Source: a virus. Taken from it: a stretch of 64,000 nucleotides of DNA. The position numbers were made by a program, and so were the translations under genes. Positions within the stretch are counted from its first letter, which is position 1. The number at the start of each line of letters is the position of its first letter. The stretch spans positions 1 to 64,000 of the IMG/VR virus record IMGVR_UViG_3300042691_023046. One strand, given 5' to 3'. Positions 17,798-24,844 of the stretch are shown piece by piece. Under the pieces are notes generated by a model, which worked only from the letters and a program-made list of their open reading frames with translations, ran no database searches and was not told where the DNA came from.

Positions 17798-18505
17798 TTA
17801 TTGTCCATTATAATCTTTTAATATAGCATCTACTATTAACTGTAGATTATTAGGTATATATTCAGTTTCAAACATTCCCATAGGACTTCTAGCAGTATCA
17901 TTCATTGATAAAGTTCTTAATTTATATCTTTCTGGGTCAGTAGCTTTTTTATCTTCATCTATATGAGTATAATAAGTATGTGATAAAGCACCTTCTATAT
18001 TATATTTGGTAGCCATTTTACCTAATACTTTTAATCTTTGTCTATCTGTACCTTTCGATTTATAATCTTCAATATGCCCCATCATAAAAATTATTAAAGG
18101 GTCTTTACTATTAGCGTGAATAGCAGCTATAGTTTTTTTACATTCTTTATACCCTGTTATAATTTTATAATTTTTCTTTTCTCTTGAATATTTTTGTCTA
18201 GCTCCTATAAATGTAAGCGGTTTTTTATCAATATTTAACCAATATGTTTCATCAGGATTAAGAAAACTTCCTCCTACTGTTTTACCACTACCTTCAAAAC
18301 CTAAAATAGCTACTGGAATAGTGTTTGGTAAAGATTTTATATAATTATATAAATCTAATAACTCTACTCCAAAATCTCTCCATTCATCATAAGTAGCACC
18401 TCTATTCTTTTTTTCCATTAAATCTAAATGTACATCAGATTGTAACTGATTAATAGTATCTATGATAGCTACTCTATATTTTTTTTCTACTACTATTTCT
18501 CCCAT
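17798..18505 (-). CDS. Sak4-like AAA ATPase with rearranged Walker order
   Basis: 235 aa. The parts of a Sak4-type (RecA-like core) recombination ATPase are present in an unusual order. Residues 11-52 hold the Walker B strand and following helix (RVAIIDTINQL ... ATYDEWRDFGVELL), normally in the middle of the protein. The P-loop comes after it (VAILGFEGSGKTVGGSFLNP, residues 66-84), then KKPLTF...KYSREKKNY. The usual downstream LIIFMMGHIEDYKSKGTDRQ and TARSPMGMFETEYIPNN close the protein. Sak4 proteins assist single-strand annealing recombination, often with a phage SSB. The start overlaps the upstream gene by 13 bases. Confidence 0.78.
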   Translation of the reverse strand: MGEIVVEKKYRVAIIDTINQLQSDVHLDLMEKKNRGATYDEWRDFGVELLDLYNYIKSLPNTIPVAILGFEGSGKTVGGSFLNPDETYWLNIDKKPLTFIGARQKYSREKKNYKIITGYKECKKTIAAIHANSKDPLIIFMMGHIEDYKSKGTDRQRLKVLGKMATKYNIEGALSHTYYTHIDEDKKATDPERYKLRTLSMNDTARSPMGMFETEYIPNNLQLIVDAILKDYNGQ

Positions 18506-18723
18506 TTGTATTCTTTAAATGTTTTACTTGTTAAAATTAAATTACTTGGTATTTCTATTTCATATATACCTTCAAAGCATACATTATCTTTAAGTCTTTG
18601 AATTACAAGACTTCTTCTTTCTTTGTTTTTAAACGAATCTACTAATTCATTATCTACCATAATAAAAGTTTCATGTTCTCCTTTTAAAATAGCTTCTATT
18701 GTTTGATTTGTTAATGCTAACAT
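18493..18723 (-). CDS. Hypothetical protein, 76 aa
   Basis: Small protein between the helicase and the Sak4-like ATPase, overlapping both ends (1 and 13 bases). N-terminal helix LALTNQTIEAILKGEHE, then strands. No domain recognised. Confidence 0.7.
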   Translation of the reverse strand: MLALTNQTIEAILKGEHETFIMVDNELVDSFKNKERRSLVIQRLKDNVCFEGIYEIEIPSNLILTSKTFKEYKWEK

Positions 18724-19865
18724 TATTTTTTTGTTTTTGTTTTAATTAATTCTAAAAAAGGTTTACTAAAATCTTTTATTTTTTTATACCATTGAGGATT
18801 TTCATTAAATTCTTTTGCTATTGGTATTTCTTCAAAATAACCACATATACCTAAAAATCTAAATGCTAATTTAACTCCATCTCTACCTCCTCTATTTTTA
18901 ATTATAAAGCCCATTCTAAAATTATCAGTTATATCATAATCTATTCCTTTTAAAACATAATCTTGATAATTATCTAAATTATGTCTTTTAGGGTGCATTA
19001 ATGCTAATACAACATTAGCATCTTCTTGTGAATTACCTGTTTCTTTAAAATCAGTTAATTGTGGAGTAAGTTCTTTAAATTTTTGTCTTTGTATATCTCC
19101 CAACTCTCTATTAAATTGTGAAACTACTACAGGACTTATTTTATATTTATTTCTTAATTCTATTAAATAACTACAAAGTTTATCCATACTTAATTTTTTA
19201 TTTAATTTTATACCTTTTTCACTTTCAGATTTAATTAAAGAATAATGGTCAATTATAACTATTACATATTCATTAGGTTTATTAGGTTTATATGTTGGAA
19301 TTTTTTTTACTATACCTTCTACTTTTTTATCATATTCTGGCATTGTACCGTTATCAATACAATATTTTTCAACTTGTTTTTTAATACCTGTTGGATTTAA
19401 AGCTATATCTTCAAATTCTATATGTGAAAACAATTTTTCAAAATATTCTTCATAACTAGCAACTAAATTGTAATGTTCATCAGATAATCTATTTTCTACA
19501 TCATTATCATGTTGCATATCCATACCTACAATATGTTCTGGGTCTATCTCTATTTTATGGTCTTGAAATATTTGATATGATACCCATTTAGCTAATTTAG
19601 ATTCTAAATCTATTTCAAACGAATAATAAAAAATTTTTAAAGTTTCTTTTACATTATTTTCTGTAATATGTTTGTAAGGATTTAATATAAAAGCTTCATC
19701 AGCAAAACCTGTTTTACCACAACCTGTTTCTGCCCCAATTAAATAAAATTTCTTTTTTTGTATCCCTCTTAAATATTTATCTAATCTAGGAAAACCCATA
19801 GGTATTCCTTTATTTAAACCTTCTCTACCATCTCTCACATACTTTAAAAAATTTTGATACATCAT
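18723..19865 (-). CDS. DnaB-type replicative helicase
   Basis: 380 aa, corresponding to the C-terminal RecA-like domain of DnaB with only a short N-terminus. GIPMGFPRLDKYLRG opens the domain, Walker A is GAETGCGKT (about residues 44-52), Walker B is VIVIIDHYSLIK (about 200), and YKISPVVVSQFNREL is the motif with the sensor Gln/Arg. The hexameric helicase unwinds the fork on the 5'-3' strand and pairs with the phage primase. The DnaB N-terminal primase-interaction domain is absent. Confidence 0.87.
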   Translation of the reverse strand: MMYQNFLKYVRDGREGLNKGIPMGFPRLDKYLRGIQKKKFYLIGAETGCGKTGFADEAFILNPYKHITENNVKETLKIFYYSFEIDLESKLAKWVSYQIFQDHKIEIDPEHIVGMDMQHDNDVENRLSDEHYNLVASYEEYFEKLFSHIEFEDIALNPTGIKKQVEKYCIDNGTMPEYDKKVEGIVKKIPTYKPNKPNEYVIVIIDHYSLIKSESEKGIKLNKKLSMDKLCSYLIELRNKYKISPVVVSQFNRELGDIQRQKFKELTPQLTDFKETGNSQEDANVVLALMHPKRHNLDNYQDYVLKGIDYDITDNFRMGFIIKNRGGRDGVKLAFRFLGICGYFEEIPIAKEFNENPQWYKKIKDFSKPFLELIKTKTKK

Positions 19866-19869
19866 AATT

Positions 19870-20523
19870 TTAAATATCTCCTATATTGTCTTTATTAACT
19901 CCTTCTAATTCTACTTCTTCTTGTATAGCTAACCATAATTTAGATTCTAAAGCTTTTCTAATACCCATACCATTAAATTTACCTTCATTTACATATTTTC
20001 TATATTTAGAAAACATTTCTACTATAAGTTTATGTTTAATAATATCACCATTTGTTATAGTATTATAATATTCATAAAATTCATTTCTATCAGGTATAAT
20101 TTTAATAGCTTGTCTTTTACCATCAATTGTAATCCATGAAGGATAAGCTAATAACATTTCTTCTGCTGCTTCTTCTTTATCAATGTATAGTTTATCTCTA
20201 AATGTAGGTGTAACCATGTACATTTCTAAATATTTAGCATCAGAAAATACTGTTTTTCTTACTACTTTTTTTTCTTGTACAGGTATTGTTAGTAAAGTTG
20301 CTTTACCTTCTTTATTTTTACCATAATTAAAAATATAATCTTTTTCTTCTAATCCATCTATTTCTTCATAACTAAATCCTCCATAAGCTTTTGTATAATG
20401 TTCTAATAATTGTTGTTTTTCTTCAAATGTTGAAGCCATTAATATTACACAAAAATATAATTGATTTGGTGTAATATCTAATTCTTTCATAATTGAATGA
20501 AATCTTTTAGCGTCATATATCAA
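19870..20523 (-). CDS. Hypothetical replication-region protein, 217 aa
   Basis: Helical and charged. N-terminus KELDITPNQLYFCVILMAS looks like a helix-turn-helix or winged-helix opening. The C-terminal third is KYVNEGKFNGMGIRKALESK. It is 4 bases upstream of dnaB in the transcript, so a helicase-loader or initiator role is conceivable but unsupported by any motif. Confidence 0.75.
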   Translation of the reverse strand: MIYDAKRFHSIMKELDITPNQLYFCVILMASTFEEKQQLLEHYTKAYGGFSYEEIDGLEEKDYIFNYGKNKEGKATLLTIPVQEKKVVRKTVFSDAKYLEMYMVTPTFRDKLYIDKEEAAEEMLLAYPSWITIDGKRQAIKIIPDRNEFYEYYNTITNGDIIKHKLIVEMFSKYRKYVNEGKFNGMGIRKALESKLWLAIQEEVELEGVNKDNIGDI

Positions 20524-20554
20524 AATTTTCCTCTCTTTCTTATTTTATACATAT

Positions 20555-21157
20555 TTATTCTATTAATTGTTTATTTTCTGCATTAAATTTTAATCCATGT
20601 AAAGGACATTCAATAATTTTTTGCCATTTTCCACCTTTATTATTACGACCTAATTTTTTAAATACAACAGGTTCTTGTGATAAATTATATCCTCTATGAG
20701 GACATTTATTGTTTTTAATACATTTATTTTTTAATTTATCTATTTTAACTTGTCCTGCAATACCATAATTATTTAATCTAATACATTTTAATTCTTTGTA
20801 TTCTATTTTATAATGTTGTTCAAAATCTATATTTAATTTAGGTTCTAAATCATATCGTATATTAGGTGCAAATTCATGATTACTGTGAAGTTTTAAAGGG
20901 TTATTATATTTACCTGTTTCTATAAATCTAAAATCTACATGATAATGTTTATAATTTTGTCCATTTTCTTTGTCTGAATGTAGATGATTTATTATAGGAT
21001 AAATATGAAGTCTAATAGATTTACGTAATTTTAATTTATTTTTACTATTTATATACCAATTTTCATTATTTAAATAATATTTTTTAATAATACAAGGTAC
21101 TAAATACATTTGTCCTATAATAGGTTGAGTTTTTAATTCATCTATTTTTTGTAACAT
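20555..21157 (-). CDS. Rieske-like [2Fe-2S] protein
   Basis: 200 aa. The C-terminal quarter has both Rieske boxes: CPHRGYNL (Cys152, His154) and ECPLHGLKFN (Cys184, His187), i.e. CxH - 29 residues - CxxH, the ligands of a [2Fe-2S] cluster. The N-terminal part (GQMYLVPCII, then IINHLHSDKENG and KHYHVDFRF) is rich in His/Asp and may be a second metal site. Rieske domains carry electrons to oxygenases or are structural. No oxygenase subunit is seen here, and the phage role is unknown. It lies between replication genes and may serve redox chemistry on nucleotides, RNA or protein. Confidence 0.72.
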   Translation of the reverse strand: MLQKIDELKTQPIIGQMYLVPCIIKKYYLNNENWYINSKNKLKLRKSIRLHIYPIINHLHSDKENGQNYKHYHVDFRFIETGKYNNPLKLHSNHEFAPNIRYDLEPKLNIDFEQHYKIEYKELKCIRLNNYGIAGQVKIDKLKNKCIKNNKCPHRGYNLSQEPVVFKKLGRNNKGGKWQKIIECPLHGLKFNAENKQLIE

Positions 21158-21159
21158 AT

Positions 21160-21366
21160 TTATTTTATATTATCTAATGGGTAAGATTCTTTGTGAAATT
21201 TTTCAACATCAAGTGTTTCTGAACCTTCATCACCTTTTAAAAAATAAGTATAATCTTCTGCTATATTCCTTTTACATTCTTCTACATGTAGTTTAGCAAA
21301 TTCAATTAACATATCTGTAGTATTATTAAAATTACCTTTATCTAAAAATTCTGCTGCTGTTATCAT
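21160..21366 (-). CDS. Hypothetical protein, 68 aa
   Basis: Helical, acidic (ITAAEFLDKGNFNNTTDMLI, LHVEECKRNIAEDYTYFLKG). No family. Its start overlaps the SF2 helicase stop by 4 bases and it precedes the Rieske-like gene by 2 bases. Confidence 0.7.
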   Translation of the reverse strand: MITAAEFLDKGNFNNTTDMLIEFAKLHVEECKRNIAEDYTYFLKGDEGSETLDVEKFHKESYPLDNIK

Positions 21367-22550
21367 TTTATTTCTTCTATTGTTTTAATCCATTTTACGT
21401 TAAAAATCTTTTGTTGTCGTTTTTTTAACCATCCTATTTCTACAGTATTTTTTATAAATAAATTTATAAATATAGCTTCTTTACCTTTTACAAATCTAAT
21501 TGTACGACCTAAACTTTGCAGAGCATCTATTCCTGTTGAAGTATAAGCTGCTGCAATACCTACATCTACATTTTCTACATCTAAACCTTCATTTAAAGAT
21601 TTAACTGATACTAAATGCTGAACATCATTATTTACATAATCTTGTAAAATAGCTGCTTTTTCATGTTCATTTTTAATACCAGAATGATATACTTTTGAAC
21701 TTGGTAATATTTTTTGTACAGCATCAGCATATTTTTTAGTTTGACTAAATATTAAAGCCTTCTTTTCTTTTCCTAGATGGTCAAGAATTAATGGTATAAT
21801 ATCAACTTTTGCTTTAGCTCCATATACTATAGATTTTCTTGTAGTAGTAGCACCATTATGTCTAACAATTCTCATTTGTATATCTTTATAATTAAAATCA
21901 TTTTCTTCACAAAAGTTTTTTAAATACTGTTTGTCTTTTAAAGCTGTAAATGGATTTAATCCTTCTAAATATGGTGAATGAGCTTTTATTAAATTAGTTG
22001 CTTTATCATATTTCTCCTGTTCTTCTGGTGTAAATTCTAGTTCTAAATTGTAAACTTGAAAAGAAGAAACCCATCCTTTAGTTAGAGCTTCTTCTAATGT
22101 TACTTCTCCACAACAATAAATACCTTTAGCGTGTAAAAATGCTATTTTTTGTTTATCTAATGTAGCTGTTACTAAAAATCTATAATCACAAACAGTATTA
22201 TTTAATAAACTACTAAAATAAAACGCTGCTTCATTTGTAGCACGATGTACTTCATCTATTATTAATAAATCACATTTTTGTGGTGTTGCTACATAACTAT
22301 TAATTACAAATACTTTAGCGTTTAATACATTATTATCTATTAATAATTGATTCCATTGTGATTGTAATACTATTGTAGGTACTACTATATGTACTACTTT
22401 TTCTGGATTAAATCTTTTAATCGCTAATATACATAAATAAGATTTACCAAAACCTGTAACTGCTGTAATGTATCCATTTGCTTTAAATTTACTTATCCAT
22501 GTATCTATTATTTCATTTTGTCTTTTAAGTTTAGATTCATTAATTAACAT
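21363..22550 (-). CDS. SF2 DNA/RNA helicase
   Basis: 395 aa. Motif I AVTGFGKSYLC (about residue 33), motif II LLIIDEVHRATN (DEVH), motif III LVTATLDK, and C-terminal motifs ALIFSQTKKYADAV, VSVKSLNEGLDVENVD and ALQSLGRTIRFVKG (motif VI). Similar compact DEAD/DEAH-like helicases in phages (UvsW-type) remodel replication and recombination intermediates. The start overlaps the 3D-domain gene stop. Confidence 0.88.
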   Translation of the reverse strand: MLINESKLKRQNEIIDTWISKFKANGYITAVTGFGKSYLCILAIKRFNPEKVVHIVVPTIVLQSQWNQLLIDNNVLNAKVFVINSYVATPQKCDLLIIDEVHRATNEAAFYFSSLLNNTVCDYRFLVTATLDKQKIAFLHAKGIYCCGEVTLEEALTKGWVSSFQVYNLELEFTPEEQEKYDKATNLIKAHSPYLEGLNPFTALKDKQYLKNFCEENDFNYKDIQMRIVRHNGATTTRKSIVYGAKAKVDIIPLILDHLGKEKKALIFSQTKKYADAVQKILPSSKVYHSGIKNEHEKAAILQDYVNNDVQHLVSVKSLNEGLDVENVDVGIAAAYTSTGIDALQSLGRTIRFVKGKEAIFINLFIKNTVEIGWLKKRQQKIFNVKWIKTIEEIK

Positions 22551-23043
22551 GGCGGATTATTACATTTTTAAATTTACCACCTATTTCTTTACCTATTAAT
22601 ATATCAATAGTTCTTACTAATCTTTTATTTCCAAAATCAGCTATTGTATAATAACCGCTAAATTTACCACAATTAATTAATTGTACTTTTTCTCCACAAT
22701 AAAATTCTGCTGCTAAATCTCTTGATAATCCTATATATCTATGTTTATATGGATTTTTTAAATCAATTTTATTATTACAAGCTGTTCTATCTGGTGAACT
22801 ATCACATTGATGTATTGTAGGATTATAAGTTGTAGCTGTTACTAAATAAGCTTCTTTTTCATTACTATCTATAATAGAATAATACATATCTTTATATAAA
22901 CTGTCATTATATTTATTAATTTTAGTTTGTTTTACAATATGATTTTCTAATCTAAATATACCTATTATTGTACATATAAATATAAGAACATTTAAAGTTA
23001 TGTATATTTTTCTATTACTTAGTACTTCTTCTTCTTCTACCAT
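22540..23043 (-). CDS. Membrane-anchored 3D-domain (double-psi barrel) protein
   Basis: 167 aa. One N-terminal transmembrane helix (ITLNVLIFICTIIGIF, about residues 12-28) is followed by a periplasmic-type domain: ATTYNPTIHQCDSSPDRTA, then YIGLSRDLAAEFYCGEKVQL, YYTIADFGNKRLVRTIDIL. The pattern 'YnP...cD..p..Ta.n...d', 'ialSrdl', 'G..v', 'v.D.m..r....iDi' is that of 3D/RlpA-like double-psi beta-barrel hydrolases of the cell wall. It is among early genes rather than in the lysis cassette, so it may act on the envelope early or be regulatory. Confidence 0.75.
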   Translation of the reverse strand: MVEEEEVLSNRKIYITLNVLIFICTIIGIFRLENHIVKQTKINKYNDSLYKDMYYSIIDSNEKEAYLVTATTYNPTIHQCDSSPDRTACNNKIDLKNPYKHRYIGLSRDLAAEFYCGEKVQLINCGKFSGYYTIADFGNKRLVRTIDILIGKEIGGKFKNVIIRHVN

Positions 23044-23798
23044 TTTATTATTTTATTATTTATTATTTCTTGATTTTGATTTATTATTTCTAATTCATCA
23101 AAAAAGTTTAATTCTTGCAATTGTTTTTGCAACTGTTTAAGTTTATAATCATTAGGTACAATATTTCTAATTTGTTTACATAAATCAGAACATTGCATTA
23201 ATCTTTTAATTATAATATTATAATCAAAAGTAGGTTCTCCTATTCTTACTTCTAAAGTACCTAAATCATTAAAATACCACCAATTAGCAGTTTTACTATA
23301 ATCAAAAGCAGTTTCCCATTCTTTTAAAGATTCAGTAATATAATCATAACCTTTTGGTTGTTGTCTATAACCACTTACATTTATTTCACTCCAAATATCA
23401 GTTAAATCTGTATGATAATGTGTGCTTGATTCAGTATTATTAATAGACATATCTTTCATTAAATTGCAAATATCATATAAACAAACCATACCTTTTAATC
23501 CTGATGGTATTCTATATCTTTGTTCATAACTATCAACTTTTACCTCCATTATATTAGGTATTTTTTTAAATGATTCTTCATCATAATTACTCTGTTGAGA
23601 ACATTCAAATTCCATACCATGACTGTAAGGTAAATAACTATCAATAATATCTATAATATATTGATTTTTAATATTTAATAAAGGTGTTGGATTATTATAA
23701 ATACAATCTTCCAACACCTTTAAATGATTATCTGTACCCTTCTCCTCTACTACCTTGTTTAGATTGTGCTGGTTTAACAGGTTCTTGTTTCGCTTCAT
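23037..23798 (-). CDS. Amidoligase-like enzyme
   Basis: 253 aa. Three signatures of the glutamine-synthetase-fold amidoligases appear in order: HGMEFECSQ (GxExE-like, about residues 60-68), STHYHTDLTD (HxH, about 122-131), and GTLEVRIGEPTFDYNIIIKR (ExR). These normally ligate carboxylates to amines with ATP. The N-terminal 24 codons overlap the preceding gene's tail, so the true start may be later, but no Met is available between there and GMEFE. Target unknown; a modification of a peptide, cell wall or phage protein is possible. Confidence 0.65.
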   Translation of the reverse strand: MKRNKNLLNQHNLNKVVEEKGTDNHLKVLEDCIYNNPTPLLNIKNQYIIDIIDSYLPYSHGMEFECSQQSNYDEESFKKIPNIMEVKVDSYEQRYRIPSGLKGMVCLYDICNLMKDMSINNTESSTHYHTDLTDIWSEINVSGYRQQPKGYDYITESLKEWETAFDYSKTANWWYFNDLGTLEVRIGEPTFDYNIIIKRLMQCSDLCKQIRNIVPNDYKLKQLQKQLQELNFFDELEIINQNQEIINNKIIKW

Positions 23799-24339
23799 CT
23801 ATTTTAGGTTTTATTTCTTCTACAACTTTTTTAACTTCTTCTACTTTAACTTTAGGTTTTTCAGTAGCACTTTTTTCAATTAAAGCTTTTTTTTCAATTT
23901 TTATTTGAGTTTTGATATTTTCCTTAACTTTAGCTTTAGCTACTACTTTAGGTATCATTAAAGTTTCAATTTGTTCTTCTAACTTTTTACCTGTAGGTGT
24001 AGAAACATTAGTTAATTTATTATATTTTTCAATAAGACTTAATGTTTCATTATAATGTTTTTCTGAATAATCAACAGTCATAACAACTTTATTCATAATA
24101 ACATTAGTTTTACTACCTACTCTTTTAATTTTAATAGCTATTGGTTTAACAATAGGTGTTTCAACTTTAGGAGCAACTGTTTTAGTTGCAACTTTTTTAA
24201 CAGGAACTACTTTTTTAACTGGTGTTACTTTTTTTGCAACTGTTTTTTTAGCTACAATTGGTTGAGCAGATTTAACTACTTTTTTAGCTGCTACCTTTTT
24301 AGGTGCTACTTTTTTTACTACTTTTTTAGGTGTTGCCAT
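23728..24339 (-). CDS. Histone H1-like Lys/Ala/Val-rich protein
   Basis: 203 aa. The first 70 residues are a low-complexity K-A/V-P repeat (ATPKKVVKKVAPKKVAAKKV) resembling histone H1 tails and bacterial Hc1/AlgP-like proteins. Then come a short folded-looking segment (IKIKRVGSKTNVIMNKVVMT) and a helical region, then a second Lys/Glu/Pro-rich tail. It is likely a DNA- or RNA-binding nucleoid-type protein. The stop lies inside the amidoligase-like gene. Confidence 0.78.
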   Translation of the reverse strand: MATPKKVVKKVAPKKVAAKKVVKSAQPIVAKKTVAKKVTPVKKVVPVKKVATKTVAPKVETPIVKPIAIKIKRVGSKTNVIMNKVVMTVDYSEKHYNETLSLIEKYNKLTNVSTPTGKKLEEQIETLMIPKVVAKAKVKENIKTQIKIEKKALIEKSATEKPKVKVEEVKKVVEEIKPKIDEAKQEPVKPAQSKQGSRGEGYR

Positions 24340-24340
24340 T

Positions 24341-24844
24341 TTATTTGTTTGTTATAATTGAAATTGAAAATTCTGTTATTGCTTTTTCTTCATCTTGTTC
24401 TATAATTTTAGATTCTACAAAATATGTTAAAGTATCTAAAAGTTCTAATTTACTTTCATTATCCCATTGTTCATTTATTTCTATATGTGATTCTTCTGGA
24501 TATTCTTCAATATCTTCTAATGTACGAGTTTTTTGAATAGAAATAATTTTTGTATTTTCTAATAAATTATTATAATTAGTAACTAATTCATTATAATTAT
24601 TAGTTAATTCATTATAATTATTAACAATTTCTTCATTAACTTTAACTAAAGCGTTATATTCATCAGTTAATTTAGATATTTCTTCATTTTTAACTTCTAA
24701 TTTTTCTTGTGAATTAGTATAATTTTCAATTAACTGGTTATTATTTTTTTCAGTTATTTTATACTGTTCTTTAGATTTTTCTATTAATAAATTTAATTCA
24801 TTAATTTTTTCATTAGCTTTTCTTAAATTGTTTATGTTAAACAT
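24341..24844 (-). CDS. Coiled-coil protein with NYNEL repeats
   Basis: 167 aa. Long coiled coil from residue 5 to about 105 with a tandem seven-residue repeat (NNYNELTNNYNELVTNYNNL), then an acidic helical tail. Probably a structural or adaptor protein. It overlaps the rIIA-like gene stop by 13 bases. Unknown function. Confidence 0.75.
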   Translation of the reverse strand: MFNINNLRKANEKINELNLLIEKSKEQYKITEKNNNQLIENYTNSQEKLEVKNEEISKLTDEYNALVKVNEEIVNNYNELTNNYNELVTNYNNLLENTKIISIQKTRTLEDIEEYPEESHIEINEQWDNESKLELLDTLTYFVESKIIEQDEEKAITEFSISIITNK

